A stretch of DNA of 25,851 bases from Smittium culicis. Lineage: Eukaryota; Kickxellomycota; Harpellomycetes; Harpellales; Legeriomycetaceae. The stretch lies in contig LSSN01006049.1 in NCBI GenBank assembly GCA_001970855.1, positions 1 to 25,851 of the forward strand, read 5' to 3'. Made by a program: the position numbers and the translations under genes. Positions 9,701 to 19,531 of this stretch are shown here, one piece after another. Numbering within the stretch: position 1 is the first letter of the stretch; each line of letters opens with the position of its first letter. The notes under the pieces are model-generated. The model was not told the origin of the DNA, searched no databases, and was given only the letters and a program-made list of their open reading frames with translations.

Positions 9701-12558
9701 ATTTTTCTGCTATAACTGACATGCCTTCAAATGTCACTGTTAGAGTATGCCCCGAAAGTCATGGACATGCAAGGACTAATAGCGGCACTATTTTGGCTTA
9801 TTTACCACTAACAAGCATCAAAAAACTTGTTAGCGACTTCCCAATTGTCTATTTAACGCTTGCGAAACATGTATCTAACAATCTTTCTTTTCTTGTTCAT
9901 CATATTGACTACGCTCTAGATTGGATTCGTATCCCTGGTGGTAAAGTTGTATATAATGCCGGCGCTAGTAGCGATGCAGTTCATATTGTTCTATCGGGTA
10001 GACTGCGTGCAATTAGTCAATCTGCTGACTTTAAAAAGCAAAAGCCTATACTATCTGAGTATGGCCAGGGCGAATCTATTGGCGAAACAGACGTTTTGGC
10101 TGGCGATAAAAGGACTTTCAGCCTACACACTATTAGAGACTCCGAGTTAGTCTGGATTCCAAAAACTCTATTTGCAATTCTCATTTCTACTTACCCTAAA
10201 CTTACTTTTCATATCTCTAAACTGATAGCAACGCGTATCCTAATGCACTCTAGAAAAAGTCAACCTATGTCTGAATATGGTATGAGCTCTAAGTCATTAC
10301 ATTCAATAAGCAATGATCAAACATCAAACCAGACGATCAACAACCTTCTGAATGAACCGCTAGATGCGTGGAACAGCAACTCAAACCTTAAAACCGTTTG
10401 TATTTTACCAGTTAGTGAAAATGTCCCTATAAAAGAATTTGCAAGTCGACTATATGATGCTCTTGTTGAAACAAGCGGACCTAGTATCGCCCTTTTGGAT
10501 AATTCATCTATTATGAATGCGATCGGTGATATTGCGTTTAGTAGAGTAGGCAAGCTCAAGACACAATCTTTTCTTGCTGAGATTGAAGAAAAGCGTAAGA
10601 TGGTTCTTTATGTGGCAGATAGTAGCGTAAACAGCCCTTGGACTTTAAGATGTATCCGACAAGCAGATTGCATACTAATTGTTGGTCTTGGTGACGAAGA
10701 TTCCTCTGTTGGCCCATTTGAACAGCTTGTTCTTGCAACTAGATCTACTGCAAGAAAAGAATTAGTTTTATTGCACAATGATCGCTATTGCATACCAGGA
10801 ACAACCCGAAATTGGCTAAGTACCAGAGAATGGATACATGCACACCACCATATACAGATGCCTTTAAATACAAGTAAAAACAATGGCAATCACCACTTAT
10901 CAAGAAATAAATCGGTATTTGGTATATCATCAAATACCCAAATTGTTAGAAATGACAATATCTTTGGATTATTTAGATACCTTTATTTCAAGCTTTTTGG
11001 TATGTTTCCTCAAAATTTAGAAGATGATTTTAAAAATAACATAATTGAACCTAATAACTCGCGAAGATCAAGGAAATATTCGATTGGAAGTGTAAATGGG
11101 AATTTCAGCGCTGAAGAATTGCCTGGCAATGAAGAGTCTGAATTTTCAGCAATGCTAGATTCATCAATTGCCGCCACTGACACGTTTAAGAACATCAAGG
11201 GGCGGTTTAAAAGTTACTATAAAAAATTTATCTCAAAACGTAGAGGCTCAATATCTGCTCCGTTTAAAGGGTGCAGATCTGATTTCAATAGACTTTCGCG
11301 TAGATTAACTAATAAATCTGTCGGCTTAGTATTGAGCGGTGGTGGAGCTCGCGGGAATGCACTTTTAGGTGTACTTAGAGCATTTGAAGAAGCTGGAATT
11401 CCTGTTGATATGATTGGCGGGACAAGTATTGGCGCATTTTATTCTGGTTTATACGCACAAGAACCTGATACTGTTTCTATATTCTTAAGGTCAAAACTGT
11501 TTTCTAACAATATGAAATCTATGTGGAGAAAATTACTGGACGTTACTTGGCCTATTTTATCCTATACAACTGGTAATGAGTTTAACCGAGCATTATGGAA
11601 AGTATTTAAATCAACTGAAATTGAAGACCTGTGGCTACCATACTATTGTGTTAGTACAAACGTAACTCACTCACGCTTAGAAGTACATACTTCAGGGACG
11701 TTGTGGAAGTATTGCCGTGCTAGTATGTCACTATCAGGCTTTTTACCGCCTTTATGCGACTCAGATGGACAGATGCTAGTTGATGGTGGTTATTTAGACA
11801 ATTTGCCTGTGGACTATATGAGGTATGGACTTGGCGCGAATATGATATTTGCAATTGATATTGCAGGCGAAGATGACACCAATCCTGTACATTACGGGGA
11901 GTCAGTTTCAGGAATTGGAGTTATTCTTAATAACCTTAACCCATTTAAAAAATATAGTATTCCAAGCTTATCCGATATTCAGTCTAGACTAGCATATGTT
12001 TCAAGCGTCCAAACTCTTAAAAGCTCTAAATCTCTACCGGGCGTTGTTTATGCGAAGATTCCGCCAGGAAACTGCGGCGTTCTTGAATTTTCAAAATTCA
12101 ACGAGGTTTATAAAAAGGGGTATTTATATGCAAGCTCATGGGTAAATGCATGGAGATCTGCAGGTAAACTTGATATCTGGGCAAAGAAGCGCATAAAGTC
12201 CAAACTTAACAATCATCAAAATATCTTTAGAACACATAGTTATGAAGAAGGGGCTGATTTATACTCAAATTCTTCTGAAAATATAAGAAGAGCCAGCAGG
12301 AAAAGTACCGATTTTTTAGCAAATGATGCCACAAACAGTGGAAGTTTATACAAAAGCAGCAACAATCGGAGTGCATCGAGCGCCAAAAGCGAAAAATCTA
12401 ATACTGACGTATACGTACTTGACAGGAACAATTCAAAAGTATATTTGGAGTATCAATCAGATGGTAATTATAGAGAACCGACAGAATCTCGACTAGATTC
12501 AAGCATGCATTTGAGTAGATCGCAAAATAACTTGAAATCAGACAGCCAACCTATGTAA
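6744..12558 (+). CDS. NTE1: Lysophospholipase NTE1 (neuropathy target esterase family, patatin-like phospholipase)
   Basis: Exons 6744-9368 and 9526-12558 join in phase 0 to give 1885 residues, somewhat longer than budding-yeast NTE1. An N-terminal hydrophobic segment (about 8-22) and a hydrophobic stretch at 81-141, enough for two more membrane spans, would anchor it in the ER. Cyclic-nucleotide-binding-like domains follow at about 228-425 (split by a Ser-rich insert), 755-985 (split by an insert that also holds the intron) and 1000-1125, the last with G-E-S-I-G-E-T. The patatin domain has G-G-G-A-R-G (1480-1485, oxyanion hole), G-T-S-I-G with nucleophile Ser1509, and D-G-G with catalytic Asp1628. 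Family members deacylate phosphatidylcholine to glycerophosphocholine at the ER. About 120 Ser/Asn-rich residues form the C-terminal tail. All catalytic motifs are intact, so the gene looks functional. It is convergent with the sphingomyelinase gene. Confidence 0.96.
9369..9525 (+). other. Intron of NTE1
   Basis: The donor is GTAAGC after codon AAT (9366-9368). A TACTAAT branch-point-like heptamer lies at about 9499-9505, and the acceptor is ATTTAG ending at 9525. The two exons meet in phase 0. The intron carries no stop in the exon 1 frame; the first stop is TAA at 9528-9530, just past the acceptor. The length (157 bases) is not a multiple of three, so retention truncates the protein. Confidence 0.88.
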
Positions 12559-13468
12559 ATTAAATATATTCATATAAAGAATGATTTTTTCGCATACCAT
12601 AAAATTCCAAAGCATTAACGTATAAGTATTTTTTAACCTTTTTAATTTCTTAAATTTTGATGTTATTTTATTTTATTATTTCATTTCTCTCTTTGATGTT
12701 TTTACCGGCTATAATTAACTGATTTGATAATATCGAATAAAATAACCAAAAATAAAAAAAAAATTTTTTCTTTTTTTGATGTTTTGATTTTGCAATAGCT
12801 GACCTCAAATTTTTACAAAAAGAGTTAGCGTATAATGGAAGGAATCTTGGCGTGAAAAGTTTCGCTTTGAAGACAGTAAATAAAATTTGGAAATAAAAAA
12901 AAAAAGGTAATGATAATAAAACGCTGCTTTTTATTTGTTCGCAAAAATGGGATAATAGGCGATATTTTCGACATTTTGTTTTCGAATATATTTTAGAGGT
13001 GGCTGGTGAACCCTTAAGAACAAATAGTTGAGTTATAAAAGGATTAGGATTAAGGTAATTATGAATTTTGGAGTTTTCAATGTAAACTTGGTGTACTTTT
13101 TCGGATTAATAAATAAATGAATGAATGATTAAAAATATAATAAGAAAAGAAAAGAAAAGTATTTTGAAGATATGTATTTTGAATTAAATAAGTAGAATAA
13201 AATATTAAATTATATTATAGGCGAGATATTCTAGTATAAGATAGGGAGGGGGGGGAATAAAAAAGACGTAAAAAAAAAAGGGATTGAGTTGGCATCTGTT
13301 AGTTGAAGAAAAAAGAATAGTGCTAAGTAGAGATAAATTGCGTATATCTTTAACTATTTTTTCTTTTAAGGGTGGCGGAATTTAGTATATTTTTTTAATT
13401 TATTGAAGCCATGAATAGTGAGAAAAAGCATTAGGGGCAGTGATTATTGGAATAAGCTGGAGCTGTAT
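12559..13468. other. Convergent intergenic spacer between NTE1 and the sphingomyelinase gene
   Basis: About 910 bases separate two facing 3' ends. The DNA is AT-rich and, on the plus strand, purine-rich between about 13130 and 13330. It includes a short AAAAG tandem run near 13143-13159 and GGGAG8 at 13244-13255, the longest G run I noticed in the window. No gene is seen. 3'-end signals for both neighbours are expected here. Confidence 0.55.
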
Positions 13469-15076
13469 TTACAAGTCGAAATCCAATTCAGCAGATACGC
13501 CATAATGGTCAGAAATCTGAGTGAAGTCATTTTTTCCGACAGTGGCGAAATGCGGTTGAACAGAGACGTTACAGACATTGAATCCAGATGTTTGGGGAGG
13601 GTTTGCTGCCGATGTGTCATCATGAGCTACGGGTTGGAGGTATAAGATGTAGTCGAGAGAGTGCATGACCATGTTATCGTTTTTAGTGGTCAAAACAGTT
13701 TCCATTGGGACGATATTTCCTTCAGAGTCGTACTTGGTATTTCCAAAAGTGATTGGGTGGTATGAATTTGAGTTATAAAAGAGATCAACAAGGGAGAATT
13801 TCTTGGACTTTTCGAAAGTTTGGTCCTTGCCTAAGCCAAAAAGAGATGGATCAGGGATTCCATATCCAGAAATAGCGCCAACAAATGCCAAGTATTCGAG
13901 CGAACTTTGCTTTCCATCCCTGACATCTTCTTCCTTTTTATTTTTTTGAGAATGTAGAATCTTTTTGGGTTCATTATGAGTTTGAGCCTGAACTGATTTC
14001 TGGTCTTCATCGTGATTATGGGAATTTTCAATATCAATACTTTTATTTAGCTTTGAGGATAATGCAACATCGACGTTGGTTGACGAGTCTATTAGATCAC
14101 CAGAATCGCCAGGATTGGCAGCGATAACATGTGTCCTTGAATCTACGTTCATATCACCGGTTATGAATACGGGCTCTCCCGATGTATGGTATTTTTCGAG
14201 AGTGGTTTCAACGAAATCGTGCAAAGATTCTAGTTGGTAAAGCCTTTTAACAACGCTCTTTTGAGTTAAGTCTACAGTTCCATACGAGGATTGGGTGTGT
14301 GTATTAAATAAATGAATGTATTTATAATTATTATCAGCTATTTTAGTCTCATCTGAGGCGGCTTCTGCGGTGGGGGCTGAGGTAGAATCAGAGGAAATTT
14401 TGATTTTAGCATAAAGGACACCTTTTAAGGAGTAGTAATCAGCATGAACGCCTCTTTCGTACTCTTTGAAATCAGTTTCTACGATGGGATACCTGGAAAA
14501 TATAGTTAGACCAGCATCAATTCCAAAGTTGAAAAGGCCTCTTTTAGGGGCAGATACATGGTATTTGTAACCAGCTTCATTTGTGGCATTGACTATCTTG
14601 GGATATCTGCTGGTGAACTCGAAGCGGAATAGTTCTTGGAAGCATATTATATCATAGCTATCTAGGAGGTTTTTTGCGAAATATTCGAGTCTTTCTGTTT
14701 TATAATCGTTTCCATTGTTGTTGATACCATTTGGGCGAATGAAGATATTTTGGGTAAGAATACGAACTTTTTGAGAAGGTGATCCAGTATATTTGCAACT
14801 TTTAGAGTTTTCTGTTTTGTCAGATGCAGAATTCATGTTGTTTAGTGGGCGACAATAATGATTCTTGAGAGCAGATATAGGGATACTAAATAAAGTGAAA
14901 TATTTTGGCGTGAACTCTTCTAATTTAGTGAAGTAACTACAGACTATAGGCCTAACTCTAGCTTCAAAAGAGTTGTTTAGACTAGAAAATTTATGAAGTA
15001 TTAGTTTGTTTGAATCTAAGCCTAGCAGAACTGAAATAATTGTGGCAAAGGCAGCTATATATACGACAGATCTCAT
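13469..15076 (-). CDS. Neutral-sphingomyelinase-type phosphodiesterase (endonuclease/exonuclease/phosphatase fold), probably secreted
   Basis: A single exon encodes 535 residues. Residues 4-21 are hydrophobic and look like a signal peptide or anchor. The EEP domain begins near residue 104 with I-L-T-Q-N (N110). It has the metal ligand E148 in C-F-Q-E-L, F-N-T-H at 257-260, G-D-M-N at 307-310 (D308, N310), L-D-Y-I-L around D475, and S-D-H at 522-524 (D523, H524 catalytic). This is the full active-site set of Mg-dependent neutral sphingomyelinases, which split sphingomyelin or related phosphosphingolipids to ceramide and the head group. Yeast Isc1 has two C-terminal membrane segments; this protein ends 11 residues after the catalytic His, so a secreted or luminal form is more likely. 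A Lys/Asp/Glu/His-rich insert at about 334-392 probably forms a surface loop. Another EEP phosphodiesterase activity cannot be excluded. No intron is needed. Confidence 0.85.
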   Translation of the reverse strand: MRSVVYIAAFATIISVLLGLDSNKLILHKFSSLNNSFEARVRPIVCSYFTKLEEFTPKYFTLFSIPISALKNHYCRPLNNMNSASDKTENSKSCKYTGSPSQKVRILTQNIFIRPNGINNNGNDYKTERLEYFAKNLLDSYDIICFQELFRFEFTSRYPKIVNATNEAGYKYHVSAPKRGLFNFGIDAGLTIFSRYPIVETDFKEYERGVHADYYSLKGVLYAKIKISSDSTSAPTAEAASDETKIADNNYKYIHLFNTHTQSSYGTVDLTQKSVVKRLYQLESLHDFVETTLEKYHTSGEPVFITGDMNVDSRTHVIAANPGDSGDLIDSSTNVDVALSSKLNKSIDIENSHNHDEDQKSVQAQTHNEPKKILHSQKNKKEEDVRDGKQSSLEYLAFVGAISGYGIPDPSLFGLGKDQTFEKSKKFSLVDLFYNSNSYHPITFGNTKYDSEGNIVPMETVLTTKNDNMVMHSLDYILYLQPVAHDDTSAANPPQTSGFNVCNVSVQPHFATVGKNDFTQISDHYGVSAELDFDL

Positions 15077-17069
15077 TAGGGTTTATTAAAAAGCTTAAGA
15101 ATTTAATCTGAAGAAAGAACCTGCTTTGGATAGTTAAAAATGAGGGGTCAACTATAAAAAGTGTTATTGGCTTTAGCTTTCAATCTGAATGAAAATGCTC
15201 GACTTTAGATACAAATTGTTGGGAAATATGTAAAGATAGAGAAAAAGGGCTTAATTTTCACTTTAAGGTTGACAGTGCACGCCCCTTTATTTGTCCAAAT
15301 TAGGAGTAGCTATTTAACAGCCCTTTGAGAATGACAAATATATGCGTCTGCTCCTTTTTATAGGCGTAAAAAAAAAACGGAAATACCAGCGATAACAAAT
15401 TACCTATAGACTTTATTAAACTTATTCAACGCTCTTTAAATAGATTAATTCTATGATTCGCAAATGATATTTAAGCATGTCTATTATTTGCTGCTATTAT
15501 TTAATACACCAATAAATTTTAAATCCTCTGATTTATAGCATTATAATTGAACACTGTTGTCTAAATTTGTTAGATCAAAAATAGTCTACTGCACGGCAAA
15601 GGGTTTATGGCCAATATAGTCATAAGTTGAGGAACTGGCCATCCAATCACAGATCCAAAATTAAGAATGCATTGTATTGTACAAATCCTATTAAAAAGTT
15701 ACCAAATACGCGCCAAGAGAAATTACAAGCCACCGAGATATCCGCTCTAAGTATAAAGTAAGGAAATACTTTTAAAACAAAGTTTAGCCAATTTATTTCT
15801 ATTTTTTTACTTTTCTTAAGCTGAAGTCGATAGCTTTTTAAGCGGTCCTTTTTGTATGGCCAATCAATATTCCTGCAGTACTTTAACTGCATTCTAACAT
15901 CTATACAATCAGTTCAATTTATAAATTTAATATGTTGCTTGTCTGCGATCATATTTTTAGGCAAATAATCTCTTTTGATATAGATGCTATAAAAGCAATT
16001 TAACACATCTAATACATACTTTCCGTTTTTTAAGGCTCCACCACTACCAAAATAAACCTTGTATGATAATTATACCTTATGAGTCTACTAATATCTTTCT
16101 CCCTTATCGCTTCACTTTATTGATCGAATAATTAGCTACGAAATAGAAAAAGGTACATCCCATATATATTCGTTCATGTGTTTTCGATTTCTTGCTAAAT
16201 TTTATCTGATGGACAATCTTATCATCCGCTCTGAAGCTATCTTTTTATTGGTTTTGGAAATTTAATCTTGAATCAAAAAAATTACATACTATTCCTCAGA
16301 TATTATATTAAGATCTAAACTTAAAGATAAGTCATAAAAATCACCAAACTGCCACAAATAGGCGAATCCTCTTATTTTCCCGCCTATGCAAATTGAATCA
16401 ATGTAAATATTAATATTAAATAAAGGAAACCATTTATTTCTATTACACGATTTTTCTGATATTTAACTATATAAAGATCAATATCTAATATAAAAAAATT
16501 GAAGCCTTCTAAGAGGTGTATTACCTTGTACTTTAAATCAGAGTTTGCAATAATTAATTTGAACATTTACATAAAGGCTACCATCAGATGTAACTTTAGT
16601 TTTAGTGAAATCACAAAAATTAATAGTACTAATTCTACTTTTAACCCCCGATAAATACCCTTAAAAAAACTTGATTTTAGCCTTCCAATCCTAAGAGAAA
16701 AGAGCTGAACATCTATCAAAGCTTTGCTCTTATCCCTTTACTAGCCAACACTATATAATAAAATAAATATATTGGTTTATTTGTAACTTACAACTAGATT
16801 TCTTATTTGTTTTATTCTGAAATAATCTAGTAAATGAATAAATCTCAGAATTGATTTATTTATACAAAACTGCACTGATCATATTTATCGGTTCATTATC
16901 AGCCTACCGTGTGGAAAAAGGTTACCCCCCGAATGAAAATTATCTTTTAAATATGGAAAGTCAAATTTCAAAGCAAAGTTGGGGCAAAGCTCTAGATTTT
17001 TTGATTTACACGAAAAATAAATTTAAATAACTGTACCCATCTGTACATTAGATGAAGATACCCCCTGGA

Positions 17070-17089
17070 ATATATATATATATATATAT
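17070..17089. repeat. (AT)10 dinucleotide microsatellite
   Basis: Ten uninterrupted AT units lie about 365 bases upstream of the thioesterase start codon. Confidence 0.9.
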
Positions 17090-17432
17090 CACTTTCTGTA
17101 AAACAAAAAATTAAGTGCCGAACGCTATTTTATATTTGAAAGTAAAACAGGACTTTGGATTTTTATAATTCAAAAAAAGTCGATGTTAAATTGTTGACTT
17201 TTTGTTTATTTTATTTTTTTGTAACAATTAAATGTGACTGTTATTTAGGAGAATTAAAAAAAAAACTGAGATATTTTTGTTTTTCAAGAAAAGTTGAAAC
17301 AATCAGGATCGAAGCTTATTTTCCTCCATCATTTCTTATGGTTCTTGTTAAAATATTCTATTAACGTTTTACTCTTTCTTTTTTTTTTTTTAAAGTATAC
17401 ACTTTGAAAGTTACTTCTCGATTATAAAATAA

Positions 17433-17454
17433 CACCCCACTCCTCCCTTACCTA
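17433..17454 (+). promoter_or_regulatory. Pyrimidine-rich leader directly before the thioesterase start
   Basis: A run rich in C and T, including CCCCACTCCTCCC, ends at the ATG at 17455. It contrasts with the surrounding AT-rich DNA and resembles the CT-rich tract before NTE1. It may mark the transcription start or a short leader; this is inferred from composition and position. Confidence 0.3.
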
Positions 17455-19190
17455 ATGATATTTAGAGTTTGTGAAAAGTCTTTCCCTCTGCTAAAAAGCA
17501 GCTGTTTAAAGTATTCGAAGAATATACTAAATTTCAAACAAACTAAAATCAGATCGCTTGTCACCGATGCCATAGGTCTAACACGTAAGTTCGCTTTTAT
17601 TCTCCCTTCAAAATTTAATTATATTCTTCTTTAGAAAACATCGTTAAACTATTGGGAAAAAATTCTTCCCTTTTTCTGAAAATAGAATTAGAACCGAACC
17701 TATTTATGAGCAATGAGCTGATGCGAATGCACGGAGCTAAAGGCGTATATGGTAAAGTAGCTCTTTATTTAAATTTATTACACATTATTTTCTAGAAATA
17801 AACCAAATCCTGCATAGTATCAGCGGATGGATGGTATTTATGTCATATTTTTTTGTAGATTTTTATAACAACCATATTCGAAATCTAATTAACTTTAGAA
17901 AAAATTTTATCTTGTTTTTAAAAGGTGGACAAATAGCTGGTCAAGCAGTATATGCAGCTTCTAAAACTGTCGATCCTAAATTCCACGTTAATGTATTTGC
18001 ACTATATATTGTTTTCCCATTTAATTTTACCTGTTTAAAAAACTGAATAAAATTTATCCTTTTGAAAAAAATAAAATAAGACTAATATATTTATTATCTA
18101 TATATTAATTGTTTGTTTTTGATATAGTCCTTGCATAGCTACTTCTACCTTCCGGCAGACAATTTAACTCCTGTATACTACTCAGTCGAAGAAATAAGAA
18201 ATGGTAACTTTTATAACAACTGTGTTTTATTGTTTTAAATATTTAAGGTTTTTTCTATTTTTTTTTGCTTTAGGGCGAGTTTTTAGCTCGAGACTCGTTA
18301 CAGCGAAGCAAAACGGCAAAACAATATTTTCAATGAACTGCAGTTTTCAGGTTTTCGAGAGCTCTAATTTGGACCATCAGGTATATCTTTCAACTCAAAT
18401 TTCTTTTAAATATATATGTATAGAGTTAAGGCTCTAGTAGCAATCGACTTTTAATAAAAAATACTCCAAATCAAAAAAATAATAATATACTTAAATTTAT
18501 ATATTTAGTATATTATGAGAAATTAATACAATTTGTAAATTAATTTTTTCCTACATAATTCTCAAGCACGAGATGCCTATAGTTAATAGCCCAGAGAGCT
18601 ATGAGCAAGTTCTCAGCTGCACTGGCGACAGAAACATATTCAATGTCACAGAATCCGGAAAAGTCGAATTCTCCACAGCGAGTGGAAAAGTTGAAGCTGA
18701 AACGCGATTCATTGGTCATCCTGAAAATCCCTCCATTGGTGCAAACCAACTAAATGATATAGGCCTATCGCCGGTTCTTCTATGGTGGTACAAGGCTAAC
18801 CTCCCAGCCTCTGAAAGCTTGACGCAATACACAAACTTCGAGCATCAATCAATGGTCACTTACCATTCTGACTACCAGCTAATATTCACATCACTACTAC
18901 CACACTCTAGTATCGGAAATAGAAGCCGTGAAGAGCTTCTGTCAATGATGGTATCCCTTGACCATAGTGTTTGGTTCCATGACACTGTTTATGGTGATGA
19001 ATGGCTTCTCTACCGCATGGAATCCCACAGAGCATCTTATGGCCGTGTTTTGCTAATAGGAAAGTTGTTCAATATGAGCGGTAAGCTTGTAGTTTCAGTT
19101 GTACAGGAAGGCTACTTGAAGCAATCTAACTCCTATCTTTCAAAAAAAGATCCAAAAACGATTTATGTAAACTATCCCAAAATTAATTGA
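17455..19190 (+). CDS. Acyl-CoA thioesterase, TesB/ACOT8 family
   Basis: Six exons (17455-17584, 17635-17751, 17925-17992, 18128-18203, 18274-18380, 18567-19190) give 373 residues. The enzyme hydrolyses acyl-CoA to fatty acid and CoA with a double hot-dog fold. Family blocks run in order: G-V-Y-G-G-Q-I-A-G-Q (G83-G84-Q85), S-L-H-S-Y-F (from 106), I-R-N-G-R-V-F-S-S-R, F-S-M-N-C-S-F-Q, H-E-M-P (167-170), then S-L-D-H-S-V-W-F-H with D298, M-E-S-H-R-A-S with S319 as the likely Ser/Thr site, and V-V-Q-E-G with Q346. D298, S319 and Q346 match the Asp-Thr/Ser-Gln site of TesB. About 45 N-terminal residues precede the domain; they are Lys/Arg/Ser-rich with only two acidic residues and resemble a mitochondrial presequence. 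The C-terminus (Pro-Lys-Ile-Asn) is not a PTS1, although most eukaryotic ACOT8 proteins are peroxisomal. Confidence 0.93.
17585..17634 (+). other. Thioesterase intron 1
   Basis: The donor is GTAAGT and the acceptor TTTAG; 50 bases, phase 1. It joins the presequence-like exon to the start of the thioesterase domain. Confidence 0.85.
17752..17924 (+). other. Thioesterase intron 2
   Basis: The donor is GTAAAG and the acceptor TTAAAAG; 173 bases, phase 1. Splicing creates the conserved V-Y|G-G-Q segment. Read-through meets a stop at 17793-17795. The intron contains an exon-like segment at 17796-17833 with its own CTAG acceptor and GTATTT donor. Confidence 0.88.
17993..18127 (+). other. Thioesterase intron 3
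   Basis: The donor is GTATTT and the acceptor ATATAG; 135 bases, phase 0. It joins H-V-N to S-L-H-S-Y-F, a block conserved across TesB proteins. Confidence 0.88.
18204..18273 (+). other. Thioesterase intron 4
   Basis: The donor is GTAACT and the acceptor GCTTTAG; 70 bases, phase 1. It rebuilds the I-R-N-G-R-V-F-S block. Confidence 0.88.
18381..18566 (+). other. Thioesterase intron 5
   Basis: The donor is GTATAT and the acceptor CTCAAG; 186 bases, phase 0. Another AG at 18571-18572 would drop two residues, but the family normally has two residues between the conserved His-Gln and Met-Pro, so the acceptor ending at 18566 is preferred. Confidence 0.78.
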
Positions 19191-19351
19191 TGTTTGATTC
19201 TCCCTTATAGCTTGAAAAGGATACATTTATTATCTTGATTTTTACTCATTTTTGTTTTCCTTTTTTTTTACACAATCTTTTAATTTCCCTGAACTAAATG
19301 CATATTGCACTTTTGATTTCCTAAATCTACTAGAATTTTTGTAAGTATTAA

Positions 19352-19431
19352 CTTTTTATAAACCAAACTTGTGGCTGGATATTATAAAGGGCTTTTTATA
19401 AACCAAACTTGTGACTGGATATTGTAAAGGG
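19352..19431. repeat. Tandem duplication of a 40-bp unit
   Basis: Copies at 19352-19391 and 19392-19431 differ at two positions (GTGG/GTGA and ATTAT/ATTGT, both G/A transitions). A partial third copy of about 8 bases (CTTTTTA) starts at 19432. The unit opens CTTTTTATAAACCAAACTTG. Confidence 0.95.
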
Positions 19432-19513
19432 CTTTTTAACTAAATTAATTCTCATCTTTTATAAAATCTCAGAATACTCAGTTTTAATATATTTGCAAGT
19501 TAATTTTTTTTTT

Positions 19514-19531
19514 TTCGAGTAAAAACTCGAA
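19514..19531. repeat. Small perfect inverted repeat (7-bp stem, 4-base loop)
   Basis: TTCGAGT and ACTCGAA flank AAAA, preceded by a long T run. It lies about 320 bases past the thioesterase stop. A role in transcript ending is possible but unsupported. Confidence 0.5.

Larger units (their letters stand above)
15077..17454. other. 2.4-kb divergent intergenic region
   Basis: This region separates the divergent starts of the sphingomyelinase (minus) and thioesterase (plus) genes and should hold both promoters. I find no gene. Minus-strand open stretches at 15647-15892 (81 codons) and 16384-16566 (60 codons) have AT-driven composition and no recognisable motif. An (AT)10 run lies at 17070-17089. 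Short C runs occur near 16645, 16925 and 17061, which stand out against the background, but I cannot assign a function to them. Confidence 0.55.

Noticed and set aside
13418..13645. 75-codon plus-strand open stretch
   Set aside because: Antisense overlap of the 3' end of the sphingomyelinase gene, whose catalytic Asp-His motif is on the other strand.
15647..15892. 81-codon open stretch, minus strand
   Set aside because: No recognisable domain and no supporting splice sites or neighbouring exon; composition follows the AT background.
17155..17364. 69-codon open stretch just upstream of the thioesterase
   Set aside because: It begins at a non-ATG codon, has AT-driven composition and does not join in frame to the thioesterase exons.
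17831..18046. Single open frame containing the G-G-Q block, read as one exon
   Set aside because: It runs through two introns; splicing at 17924/17925 and 17992/17993 restores the conserved G-V-Y-G-G-Q and S-L-H-S-Y-F blocks, which the unspliced frame lacks.
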